The notes under the pieces: model-generated
The model's input: only the letters and a program-made list of their open reading frames with translations
Databases searched by the model: none
What the model was told of the DNA's origin: nothing
In this document: one piece after another, positions 8,603 to 16,099 of the stretch
How positions within the stretch are numbered: the first letter of the stretch is position 1
How the letters are laid out: each line of letters opens with the position of its first letter
Program-made: the position numbers and the translations under genes
IMG/VR virus record: IMGVR_UViG_3300005537_000022
Location: 34,383 to 98,382 of that record
Direction: 5' to 3' (one strand)
Length of the DNA: 64,000 nucleotides
Source: a virus

Positions 8603-9577
8603 TTAGTAGGGGGTGGTTACGCCGTTGGTGATCACGGCCTGCACCGTGTACTGGGAGCCGCCCGTCAGCGGCCTGGACGCCTCGAACGCGAGCGTCGACA
8701 TGACGACGTCTTCGAGCTTCACGTCGGGCGCCACCTTGGTGAGCGCGACCTGCGGGAGGGTGAACGCCACCGAGTAGCCGCCGCCGCCGGGGTGGGTGAA
8801 CGACAGGGCCAGGGCGCCGAGGGTGCCGTTCACCATCGTCGTGAAGTCGCCGTAGGTGGAATCGGTGAGCGACGACCAGACGACGTCGATCGTGCCGCTG
8901 GCCTTGACGGTCACCGGGGTGATGAAGCTGGGCCCGTGGTTGCCGGAGAACGTCCACGTCTCCTTGAGCCCGTTGTCGATTTCGAGCTGGATGCTGGAGA
9001 CCTCGGCGCGGGCGTGGCTGTCGAGGGTGACCGACGCCTCGGAGAACACGAACGGCAGCTCGTTCGTGATGCTGACCGCGGTCGGGGTGGTGAGGGCGGT
9101 GACGGACTGGGCGGACAGGTCGGCGCTCACGGACACGGCCTCGTTGCCCGCCGCCGCCTTGACGGTCAGCTTCCCGACCTTGCAGCCGGCGAACTGGAGC
9201 GACTGGTAGCCGCCGATGTTCTTTTCCACGGTCAGCGAGGCGAGCGTGTTGGCCTGCGAGATCGTGTGGACGTACGGGCCGGTGCCGGTCACGGCGTCGG
9301 TGCCGACCGACGCCCTGATCAGCGCCGCCGCGTTGGACGGGAACAGGGCGCCGTCGATGCTCCCGGTGCCCTTGGCTTCCCCGTACAGGTTGAAAACCTG
9401 CCTGTCGCGGACGTTCATCATCAGGCCGGGAGAGAACCAGCCGGGGTCCCATTCCAGGCCGTTGGTGGTCATCGGCAGGAAGGTGGAGGCGGCCACGGGC
9501 ACGCCGAAGGACGTTTCGATGGCCAGCCCGGTGGCGGAAAGGGAACCGGCGCGCTCGGTGATGGTCGGGAACGGCAC
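8603..9577 (-). CDS. Major tail (tube) protein
   Basis: 324 residues from GTG 9577, chosen because GGAGG lies just upstream; the longer frame is Arg-rich and unlikely. The N-terminus PFPTITERAGSLSATGLAIE then SFGVPVAASTFLPMTTNGLE fits actinophage tail-tube proteins. The body is all-beta with Thr/Val repeats (SLTVEKNIGGYQSLQFAGCK; LTVKAAAGNEAVSVSADLSA). Tube monomers of this family stack as hexameric rings. Its place upstream of the chaperones and downstream of the neck genes fits exactly. A minus/plus divergence follows, with the cargo island starting at 9618. Confidence 0.85.
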   Translation of the reverse strand: MPFPTITERAGSLSATGLAIETSFGVPVAASTFLPMTTNGLEWDPGWFSPGLMMNVRDRQVFNLYGEAKGTGSIDGALFPSNAAALIRASVGTDAVTGTGPYVHTISQANTLASLTVEKNIGGYQSLQFAGCKVGKLTVKAAAGNEAVSVSADLSAQSVTALTTPTAVSITNELPFVFSEASVTLDSHARAEVSSIQLEIDNGLKETWTFSGNHGPSFITPVTVKASGTIDVVWSSLTDSTYGDFTTMVNGTLGALALSFTHPGGGGYSVAFTLPQVALTKVAPDVKLEDVVMSTLAFEASRPLTGGSQYTVQAVITNGVTTPY

Positions 9578-9605
9578 GGATGCCTCCTTGCTCCGCCCAC
9601 GGCGG

Positions 9606-9611
9606 CAGAAT
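9606..9611 (+). promoter_or_regulatory. Candidate leaderless -10 element CAGAAT
   Basis: CAGAAT sits six bases before GTG 9618. The following bases GGGCGGGTGAGCGAAGAA closely resemble those before the 18680 island, suggesting a shared promoter design. Confidence 0.4.
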
Positions 9612-9617
9612 GGGCGG

Positions 9618-10088
9618 GTGAGCGAAGAACTGGCCGCGTGGCGGCAGGCGGAAGGCCGGCCTGGCGCGGAATGGGCGACCCCGCGCGAGGTGGCGCGCAT
9701 CCGCGTTGAGGTCGCCTACGGCGACGGGACCGCGATGACGTTCGCGGCCGACCGGCCGGAGAAAGCCGAGATCGACTTCGACTGGGCGCTTCCGGTCGCG
9801 CCGTTTCCCTGGGAGCCGCCGGCGCTCCAGGTCGCGCGGCCTCCTGTGCTCCGGGTGTCCGTCTCATTCGAGGCGCACCCGGCGCGGCCCGCGACCTCCG
9901 AGATCCGCACGGCGCCGGCTTGCGAAGCCCGGCTGACGGACAGGGAGCTACTTGACCCGGTCCTCGGCAGCCCCTGGATGCGCGCGCTCGCCGGGCGCGA
10001 CCGGGAAGCGTGGGCCGCCACGGGCGACCTCATCGCGCAGGCGTTCGAGGCAGGCAAGTTCGCGGCCGGTCCCGGCAGGAAGCCGTGA
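9618..10088 (+). CDS. Hypothetical protein, first gene of cargo island 2
   Basis: 156 residues from GTG 9618. It contains two similar beta-prone segments, RIRVEVAYGDGTAMTFAADR and PVLRVSVSFEAHPARPATSE, and a helical C-terminus MRALAGRDREAWAATGDLI. It is coupled to the next gene by a 4-base GTGA overlap and opens a four-gene plus-strand operon inside the tail cluster. Family not recognised; the role is probably non-structural. Confidence 0.65.
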   Translation: MSEELAAWRQAEGRPGAEWATPREVARIRVEVAYGDGTAMTFAADRPEKAEIDFDWALPVAPFPWEPPALQVARPPVLRVSVSFEAHPARPATSEIRTAPACEARLTDRELLDPVLGSPWMRALAGRDREAWAATGDLIAQAFEAGKFAAGPGRKP

Positions 10089-10492
10089 GTGATGCCAGCG
10101 GCCTGGCCAGGTTCTTCGCGGCCCGGCTGGACGACGACGCGCGCTACTGGCGCGTCATCAGTGAGGCGAGAGAACGCCGGTGGGCCAGCCCGAGCCCGAA
10201 AGACATCGCCGACGTGACGGCACTGTTCCTTGACCTGCTGTCCGACCCGGCGGTTCTTGACGAGTGCGAGCGGTGGGAGGCAGTCCCCACGCCGAACGCG
10301 ATAGAGAGGGGACTCGCTGACATCGAGGCCGACCGGGCGATCCTGGCCAGGTACGAGACGCTGCTGTGCCCGTCGTCGCCAGCCGACCGCCTGACGTTCC
10401 CGGCGCTGGCAGAGGCGGTCCTGGCGTGCATCCGCGACCGGGCGGCGAGGTACGCGGGGCACCCGGATTATGACGAGAGGTGGAAGCCGTGA
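10085..10492 (+). CDS. DUF6221-like protein
   Basis: 135 residues from GTG 10085, overlapping the preceding stop. An N-terminal helix (GLARFFAARLDDDARYWRVI) and a mid helix with IEADRAILARYETL are followed by the signature ending YAGHPDYDERWKP. That ending, which closely resembles the YADHPDYxxEWRP tail of DUF6221, makes family membership likely. These proteins are common in actinobacteria and their phages; the biochemical role is unknown. A second member lies at 18680. Confidence 0.65.
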   Translation: MSDASGLARFFAARLDDDARYWRVISEARERRWASPSPKDIADVTALFLDLLSDPAVLDECERWEAVPTPNAIERGLADIEADRAILARYETLLCPSSPADRLTFPALAEAVLACIRDRAARYAGHPDYDERWKP

Positions 10493-10836
10493 CCGCCACG
10501 TGGGACTGGCGCAAGCACTACCGCCAGACGCTGGAGATCGAGAGCCCGCTGGCCACCTGCGGCGGGTGCCGGTTCACCACGGCGCTTTCCGGGACGTGGA
10601 CAGTGGAGGACAGCAGGCTCGTGTTCCGCGCCGACCTGAACCCGCTGGCGAGACGGGGGCCGGGCATGGACTCCTGCTGCGAGGGAACCCACGAGGGCAC
10701 CCCTTCCGGGGTGCTCGATTTCCGGTACCTCACCGTGGACGGCAAGCCGCTGGGCGATGAAGAGTACGCGGCGCTCAAGGCGAGCGCGGCATCCCCGGAA
10801 GCACGGGAAGAGGAGATGGGACATGAGCGGCGGTAG
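10489..10836 (+). CDS. Small Cys-containing hypothetical protein
   Basis: 115 residues from GTG 10489 (GTGA overlap). It carries CGGC near residue 20 and CCEG near residue 64, possibly a metal site, and a C-terminal acidic helix EEYAALKASAASPEAREEE. It overlaps the start of the next gene by 14 bases. Unknown function. Confidence 0.6.
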   Translation: MTATWDWRKHYRQTLEIESPLATCGGCRFTTALSGTWTVEDSRLVFRADLNPLARRGPGMDSCCEGTHEGTPSGVLDFRYLTVDGKPLGDEEYAALKASAASPEAREEEMGHERR

Positions 10837-11128
10837 CTACAACTATCTCTACTGCCACGTCCGGGGCCTCGAAGGGCAGCGCGAGGACATCGAGAAGATG
10901 GAGCGCCGCCTCCAGTCGCACGGCTACTACGCGGCGGCGAGGTCAACCCGCGAGGTGCTGCGCGCCCTGGACGCCGCCGAGCGGATCGCGGAGAGCCTTG
11001 AGGATGTCTGGCTGGCGGTCGAATGGGCCGACTCGGGCGACAGCGGCGAGGAATCGGTGCGGAAGGCCGTGGAGGCGTTCAGTCCCTGGCCGCCCGAGGG
11101 CGGCGCGGCGGCCCCGCTGCCGGGCTAG
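10823..11128 (+). CDS. Hypothetical helical protein
   Basis: 101 residues from ATG 10823. It begins SGGSYNYLYCHVRGLEGQRE, a start seen in other small phage proteins, then two long helices (IEKMERRLQSHGYYAAARST; LDAAERIAESLEDVWLAVEW). It is the last gene of the island. Its TAG stop and the stop of the facing neck gene share CTAG (11125-11128), leaving no intergenic DNA. Confidence 0.6.
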   Translation: MSGGSYNYLYCHVRGLEGQREDIEKMERRLQSHGYYAAARSTREVLRALDAAERIAESLEDVWLAVEWADSGDSGEESVRKAVEAFSPWPPEGGAAAPLPG

Positions 11129-11337
11129 GCGGCCGGCTCCCCGTTCCCGCCCTGGCCCGGCACCGGGCGCTTGCGCCGGGCGGCTTCCGCCTCTTCGATG
11201 TCCGGCCTCCGCAGGTAGCGTTCCGCCTGGTCCTCCGGCACCTCGAACTCGTCCCCCGGTTCCAGGTGCCCGGCTTCGGTGAACGCCTGCGGGTGCGTCC
11301 CGGTGTACCTCAGCCGCACTGTGCCGTCGCCGCTCAC
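11125..11337 (-). CDS. Small neck-region protein
   Basis: 70 residues. TVRLRYTGTHPQAFTEAGHL then EPGDEFEVPEDQAERYLRRP, with IEEAEAARRKRP and a basic tail, is a pattern common in small proteins next to connector genes of actinophages. It is coupled to the 11334-11777 gene by a 4-base overlap. Probably a head-tail joining accessory; exact role unknown. Confidence 0.65.
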   Translation of the reverse strand: MSGDGTVRLRYTGTHPQAFTEAGHLEPGDEFEVPEDQAERYLRRPDIEEAEAARRKRPVPGQGGNGEPAA

Positions 11338-11777
11338 AGCCCCATCGTCTCCTTAACGGACGCCTCGAACAGCGCGGCCACGGCCGGCCCGATGGCGGCC
11401 ATCGCGTCCTCGGCGAACCTGTTCGGCCGCGTTCCCGGGTGGTTCACCCGCTTCGCGAACATGACGGCCCCGTGCCCGCTGTTGCCGACCCAGCGCAGGG
11501 CGCGGGCGTGGCGGGCCGCGATCGGGTGCGGCCCCGTGCCGCCGATGATGTACTTCGCGTACGAGGCCTGGCTGTAGTACATGACCAGCCGGGAGCCCGC
11601 CGAGGCTTCCTGCCGGTCAGCGACCGACTCGCGGAACGCGCCGGTCCGGAACGGGGCGCGGGCCCGCAGCATCTGCCGTCCGAGCGGCGCCGCCCGCGAA
11701 GCCCACAGGCCCGAGGCGGCCTCCCAGTCGAGCTTCGGGAGCCGGCCCTCGCGCTCCACCGTCATCCTGATGCTCAC
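11334..11777 (-). CDS. Tail completion / HK97 gp10-like neck protein
   Basis: 147 residues. RAPFRTGAFRESVADRQEAS, SYAKYIIGGTGPHPI and RPNRFAEDAMAAIGP match the HK97 gp10-like family, in which an Arg-rich helix is followed by a small beta sheet and a final long helix. These proteins sit at the head-tail junction or cap the tail tube. Order (connector, adaptor, gp10-like, terminator, tube) supports this. It overlaps neighbouring genes by four bases on both sides. Confidence 0.75.
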   Translation of the reverse strand: MSIRMTVEREGRLPKLDWEAASGLWASRAAPLGRQMLRARAPFRTGAFRESVADRQEASAGSRLVMYYSQASYAKYIIGGTGPHPIAARHARALRWVGNSGHGAVMFAKRVNHPGTRPNRFAEDAMAAIGPAVAALFEASVKETMGL

Positions 11778-12280
11778 CCCTGCTTCACCTCCGTGATGCG
11801 GAGCTGTATCTCCGTCGAGAACCAGAGCTGCCGCAGGGACATGGTGGTCCGCTCGGGCGGGTAGTCCATGCCCCAGTTCTCGCCTATGGACGTGATCTGG
11901 GTGTCGGTCGCCGCCGTGGCGTTCGGCCCGACCGGATTACCGGCCGCGTCGATGAACAACGGCATGACAGTGGTCTCGAACACGTCCGTCACCGCGTCGA
12001 TCACCTGCGTGAACGGCTCGTTCGCGAGCGCGTCGTCCGGGGTGTCGAGGTAGGCGAGGTAGAGGCTGACCGGCCAGGTGCGCTTGCGGAAGCCGGGCCC
12101 GCGCGGCGCGGACTGGCGCACCACGTCGACCCGGCCCGGCCAGATGTAGGCGCGGGGCTCCTTCAGCTTCTCCGACGTAGGCGGCGTGATGTACGCCTTC
12201 AGCGGGCCGGGAACGCCCGGCGGCATGGCCAGCCCGTCGGCCAGGCCCCGGATATAGCGCGCCACGCTGTACAGCCCCAC
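11774..12280 (-). CDS. Tail terminator-like protein
   Basis: 168 residues from GTG 12280. The mid region (RAYIWPGRVDVVRQSAPRGP, WPVSLYLAYLDT, FTQVIDAVTDVFETTVM) and the C-terminal beta strand LWFSTEIQLRITEV look like the alpha/beta tail-terminator fold. Position next to the gp10-like gene supports it. Identity rests on order and fold impression, not on a diagnostic motif. Confidence 0.6.
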   Translation of the reverse strand: MGLYSVARYIRGLADGLAMPPGVPGPLKAYITPPTSEKLKEPRAYIWPGRVDVVRQSAPRGPGFRKRTWPVSLYLAYLDTPDDALANEPFTQVIDAVTDVFETTVMPLFIDAAGNPVGPNATAATDTQITSIGENWGMDYPPERTTMSLRQLWFSTEIQLRITEVKQG

Positions 12281-12284
12281 GGGC

Positions 12285-12431
12285 TCACCAGATCCCCTTC
12301 GGGGCGTTGACCGTCTTCTTCCCGGCCCCGGCGGACTTGCCGGCGACGGCGCCCTTCGCCTTCTTCGCGGCCAGGGCTGCCGCCCGCCGGTTCCGGCCGG
12401 TCCTGCGGCTGCTTCCGCGCTTGTTCGCCAC
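12285..12431 (-). CDS. Very small basic protein (48 aa)
   Basis: GTG 12431 follows a strong GAGGAGG site and encodes 48 residues: ANKRGSSRRTGRNRRAAALA, then AAKKAKGAVAGKSAGAGKK and ending NAPKGIW. It is rich in Lys and Arg and could bind DNA or stabilise the capsid neck. It sits tightly between the connector and terminator-like genes. Similar small basic proteins occur in other actinophage head-tail regions, but no function is known to me. Confidence 0.65.
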   Translation of the reverse strand: MANKRGSSRRTGRNRRAAALAAKKAKGAVAGKSAGAGKKTVNAPKGIW

Positions 12432-12442
12432 GATGCGCCTCC

Positions 12443-13403
12443 TCAGATCACTCTCTTGAAGGGGTCGAGCAGCAGTTCCATCTCCGTCGCGATGTCCGAG
12501 ATCCCGGAGCCGGAGGAAACCTTCTCCCCGGTCAGGGTCTGGATCGTCACCGAGTCGATGCCGCCTTCCAGCGCCTGGATCGCCGCGGCGTAGACCGCGC
12601 TCTCGATGACCGTCGCGGGAAGCGCGGACACGACCGTGCCCGCCTCATGCTGGTACTGGAGCGGCGACGACAGGGTGAGCATGCCGGGGCCGGACAGGGC
12701 GAATCCCGCGCCGTTCGGCAGGGGGAACGCCGTGTTCGCGGTCACCGACGCGACGACGGCCTGCTCGGTCGCGCCGCCGTCGTAGGCGAAGCCGGCCGCC
12801 CCCGCCCACCCGGTCACGTCGTCGACGTACAGCGTTTCCGCCCCCTCCGGGGCGTCCTCGGTGAGCGACGTGTGCGGCCAGCCGTTCACGTGCGACGCCT
12901 GGACGAGCAGGCCGCCCCTGCGCCTGGCCGCCGCCTGCCACGAGATATAGCCGGGGGCGACGTCGACCGTCCAGCTCCCGTCCGGCCCGGTCGGGGCCGC
13001 GGAGTCGCCGGAGAAGACCAGCGGGTGGCGGATCCGCCACTGCCCGGCCGGAACCGGCGTCCACGCCGCGGGGAACGACCGCGCGGGCGACGTCTGGATC
13101 GCCAGGACCTCGGTGACCGGCCAGCGTTTCATGATGAGCACGCCGTTGCCCGTATCCGGGTCGACGTTGCAGCGGGGCATCCCCGGGCCCGCGGGGTACT
13201 CGGTGTTCACCGTGGCCCGCAGCACCTGGTGAACATAGGTGTCGATGCGGCTGGTGGCCTGCCAGCACATCTGCCGGGCGGCGGCGAGCTGGTCGGCCTC
13301 GGTGGACTGCGGGGCGGGGATGATCGACCACGACACGCCGGGGTAAACCAACCGGGGCGTTGATCAGCATTTGAGGGCTGACATAAGGCGTCCCGAGTGA
13401 CAT
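12443..13403 (-). CDS. Head-tail connector/adaptor protein, with a +1 frameshift near its start
   Basis: The main frame (12443-13351, 302 residues) contains PAPQSTEADQLAAARQMCWQ then ATSRIDTYVHQVLRATVNTE, typical of head-completion adaptors. Its only start is a TTG (13351) with no good ribosome site. In the other frame a strong site (GGGAGGTG) precedes ATG 13403 and MSLGTPYVSPQMLINAPVG, which is how I recall such adaptors beginning. Joining the two needs a +1 step within the CCCC run (GGGG on the plus strand, 13340-13343). This could be programmed slippage at TTA-CCC-C, a true indel or an assembly error. Confidence 0.75.
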
Positions 13404-13462
13404 TGGCATCACCTCCCGGGGAAGACGCTGGGCGATCGGCAGCTTCGCGAACTGGCCGGCCG

Positions 13463-13828
13463 CTAGCAGCCGACGGCGGCCTGGGTTGCGAAGGCCGTCG
13501 TCGTCCCCGCCCACTTGAGGTACCAGCCCGCGGGCAGCCGGACGGTGTACACCGTCCCCGCCGTGGCCGCGGCCGACGCCATGATCGTGGCGGCGTTCGC
13601 CGCCGACGTGGGGCCGATCGTGATGGACGTCGCGGTACCCGAGGTCGTGCACTCCAGGTAAACCTGGTAATCCCGGGTGGTGTCCGAGAGCTGGGCCGCG
13701 GTGCCGCTCGCGAACGACGGGGTGAGGACGGGGGCTGAGGCGGCCGTGCTCGTCCCGGCCGGGAACGACACGGGGTCGGTAGGGACGCCGGCCAGGCTGC
13801 CGGGGCCGGACGCAAGGGCGTTGGACAT
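13463..13828 (-). CDS. Small capsid-associated protein, possible decoration
   Basis: 121 residues from ATG 13828 with a GGAGG site upstream. Sequence begins SNALASGPGSLAGVPTDPVS, then FPAGTSTAASAPVLTPSFAS, and ends YLKWAGTTTAFATQAAVGC: a Thr/Ala-rich all-beta protein. Located between the adaptor and the major capsid genes, it could be a head decoration protein. A GC hairpin (13837-13859) overlaps its ribosome site. Confidence 0.6.
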   Translation of the reverse strand: MSNALASGPGSLAGVPTDPVSFPAGTSTAASAPVLTPSFASGTAAQLSDTTRDYQVYLECTTSGTATSITIGPTSAANAATIMASAAATAGTVYTVRLPAGWYLKWAGTTTAFATQAAVGC

Positions 13829-13945
13829 GAAAACCTCCGGGCATGGGAAAGCGCCCCGGGGCGGTCGCGTCCGGGGATGGAACGAGCGGTGCAGGGGTTT
13901 TCTCACGCGGCCTGGCGCGGGTCGCGCCGGGTTCGCGGCGGCTTG

Positions 13946-14389
13946 TCAGGCGGACTTGTCCGCCGGGGCCTTCCGCCGCGGTGCGGGCTTGTCCGCAGGC
14001 TCGGCGTCGCCTGCGGCGTCACCTGGCTGCCCCGCGGCGGGACTGGCGGCGGCGCGAAGCTCGGCAAGCTCCCGGCGCAGCTCGGCAAGCTCGGCCGCCA
14101 GGTCCGCCGGGGCGCCCGCGCCATGCGCCTGCTTGCTCAGCTGTACCAGCTCGGACACGGCGGCGTACAGCACGGCCGGGTCCCGGTGCCGCTGCTCGGC
14201 TTCCTGGTGCATGCGCTCGGCGCGCATTTCCTCGTCTTCCCACATCCGCTTCTTGCGGACGTGCTGGCGCAGCAGCCGGTCCGACAGGTCGTCCGGGAAG
14301 GTGAACCCGCCGTCGCCGTCCGGCTCGAACCGGCCGTATTCCGGGTCCTCGTGCGCGATCGCGCCAATGCGCGAGTACAGCCTGGCCAT
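13946..14389 (-). CDS. Hypothetical head-region coiled-coil protein
   Basis: 147 residues from ATG 14389; an AAAGGAG site precedes it. N-terminus ARLYSRIGAIAHEDPEYGRF, then a strongly charged helix (LLRQHVRKKRMWEDEEMRAE) and a long ELAELRRELAELRAA coiled coil, ending in a Lys/Pro/Ala tail. It lies directly after the capsid gene behind a stem-loop. Similar small coiled-coil proteins follow capsid genes in other actinophages; function unknown. Confidence 0.65.
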   Translation of the reverse strand: MARLYSRIGAIAHEDPEYGRFEPDGDGGFTFPDDLSDRLLRQHVRKKRMWEDEEMRAERMHQEAEQRHRDPAVLYAAVSELVQLSKQAHGAGAPADLAAELAELRRELAELRAAASPAAGQPGDAAGDAEPADKPAPRRKAPADKSA

Positions 14390-14410
14390 GCCTGGCGCTC
14401 CTTTGAACAC

Positions 14411-14456
14411 GCCGGAAGCCCGGGAGGCGGAGCAGAATCCCCCCGGGGCTTCCGGC
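14411..14456 (-). terminator. Stem-loop after the capsid gene
   Basis: Perfect 11-bp inverted repeat GCCGGAAGCCC / GGGCTTCCGGC with a 24-base loop between the capsid stop and the next start. It may be a partial terminator that limits transcription beyond the highly expressed capsid gene. No T-run is present. Confidence 0.5.
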
Positions 14457-14519
14457 ACGGGCGTTTGAGCCGCGATGCCGCGGCGGTGCTTTTCGGTGCA
14501 GTCGGCCGGTTACGTTCGG

Positions 14520-16022
14520 TTAGCCCACGTTCTGGAGCACGGACATGGCGAGCGGGGCGCGGTTCACGAAGGCGCCGTTGCACCTCAGCTCCGTCTCGCG
14601 GCGCGGGCCGCCGCCGGCCGTGTTCGCGATCCGGGAGGCGGCGTACTCGAACTGCGTCATGTCCCGCAGCGCCCGGTAGGCGAGCACCGAGGAAATGTTG
14701 GCCTGCGGGAACGGAACGCGGTCGCTGCGCGCGATGATCGTGCCCGGGGGCACCGACACGTGGACCTCGATCGGCACGGGAATGCCGCCCGCGGGGGCGT
14801 TGAGCACGTGCCCGACCCGGCCGCCGGCCACGACGTCGACACGGCCGTTCTTGTCGGTGTTGAGGAACGTCGTCGCCGAGTTGCTGCCCAGGATCAGGTT
14901 GGCTATCTCCTGCGCTTGGGCCGCGTTCACCATGATCGCGGTCGGGGAGACCTTGATCGACTGCCACAGCGCCAGGAACAGGTACTGCTCGATCTCGGTG
15001 ACGGTGCCGCCGGTCAGGGTGAGGGCGGCCCCGTTGAGGCTCGTGTTGATCGACGGGTTAGCAGTGCCGGTGCCGGTGGTGACCCACTGGCCGGTGGCGT
15101 TGTAGTCGCCGGACAGGGTGGCGAGCAGGCCGTCCATGTCCGCGGCGTTCGCCGACCCGTTGTCGGCGCCGCTGTTGAAGGTCGGGACCGTGTTCGCGAT
15201 GCCCTTCCAGCCGGTCGACAGGTCCGGGACGGTGATGGCGGACGGGAGCGCCTGATTCGAGGTGATGACCTTGGTCATCGTGACCGCGTTGGTGGTCGTG
15301 GTCGTGTAGTAGTACCAGGTCGTGCCGTTGCTGGACTGGAACCAGTCGTAGCAGACCGCGCCGCGTACGCTGGCCACCGAGGCGGTGATCGAGTTCGTCG
15401 TCCCGGACCCGAACGTGGTGCTGCTGCTGTTGCCCTGGCTGTTGCCCGAGCCGTAGTAGTACCCGCTGCCAGTCCGGGCCGCAACGCCGACGTACACCTG
15501 GACGGCGCCGATGGTGCCGCCTGTGCCGACCTGGGTGAGCGACGGCGCCGCCGGCTGGACCAGCGCGAACGACTGCGCGCCGATGAACTTGCGGTCCTTC
15601 GCGATCAGCATCTGGTTGACCAGGTTGAACGTCGCGACCGCGAAGGGGTCCGCGTATCCCAGGGCGAGATCGTAGGAGTCCTGGGTGACGATGGTGTCGA
15701 ACGACAGCACCTTGTATGCGGCCTGGAAGTCCTGCTCGCTGAAGACCAGCTCGGAGCCGGCGTAGTCGAACGGGGTGGCCGGGTCGGGCTGGGCGGCGTT
15801 GGTGTTGAGGATCGCCCGCCAGACGGCGTACTTGTTTCCGTCCTGGCTCTTCTCCGTCGGGATCATGTCGAAGAACGGGGTGACGACCGGGACCTGGGAG
15901 ACCAGGCCGGACAGGTCGTAGGACGTGATTCCGGTGGCAGTGGTGATGCCGGTGGTCTGCGCCTTGGCGATATCCGCCATGGCCGCGAGGGTCTCCTCGG
16001 AGATCTCCTGCTGCGTGGGCAC
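14520..16022 (-). CDS. Major capsid protein (HK97 fold)
   Basis: 500 residues from GTG 16022, chosen for its GGAAGGAGG site. Residues 1-130 hold the helical arm and E-loop-like part (VPVVTPFFDMIPTEKSQDGN; YAVWRAILNTNAAQ; ELVFSEQDFQAAYKVLSFDT). About 190-290 is a Gly/Ser/Thr-rich insertion (YYYGSGNSQGNSSSTTFGSG; CYDWFQSSNGTTWYYYT), probably a surface accessory domain. The C-terminal part (LFLALWQSIKVSPTAIMVNA; IPVPIEVHVSVPPGTIIARS; YRALRDMTQFEYAA) fits the P- and A-domains. It follows protease and scaffold-like genes, as expected. Confidence 0.9.
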   Translation of the reverse strand: MPTQQEISEETLAAMADIAKAQTTGITTATGITSYDLSGLVSQVPVVTPFFDMIPTEKSQDGNKYAVWRAILNTNAAQPDPATPFDYAGSELVFSEQDFQAAYKVLSFDTIVTQDSYDLALGYADPFAVATFNLVNQMLIAKDRKFIGAQSFALVQPAAPSLTQVGTGGTIGAVQVYVGVAARTGSGYYYGSGNSQGNSSSTTFGSGTTNSITASVASVRGAVCYDWFQSSNGTTWYYYTTTTTNAVTMTKVITSNQALPSAITVPDLSTGWKGIANTVPTFNSGADNGSANAADMDGLLATLSGDYNATGQWVTTGTGTANPSINTSLNGAALTLTGGTVTEIEQYLFLALWQSIKVSPTAIMVNAAQAQEIANLILGSNSATTFLNTDKNGRVDVVAGGRVGHVLNAPAGGIPVPIEVHVSVPPGTIIARSDRVPFPQANISSVLAYRALRDMTQFEYAASRIANTAGGGPRRETELRCNGAFVNRAPLAMSVLQNVG

Positions 16023-16026
16023 GATG

Positions 16027-16059
16027 CCTCCTTCCGGGGGGCATGCGAAAGCCCCCGGA
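16027..16059 (-). promoter_or_regulatory. Hairpin overlapping the capsid ribosome site
   Basis: In the mRNA, CTCCGGGGGC and GCCCCCCGGA pair (16033-16040 with 16052-16059) around TTTCGCAT; the 3' arm runs into the GGAAGGAGG ribosome site. Similar hairpins with CTTTC loops lie before 13828 and 28485. Regulation is inferred. Confidence 0.45.
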
Positions 16060-16099
16060 GCGGTGCTCACGGGGGCTGGTTCGGTCTTAGGGCGGAGCG

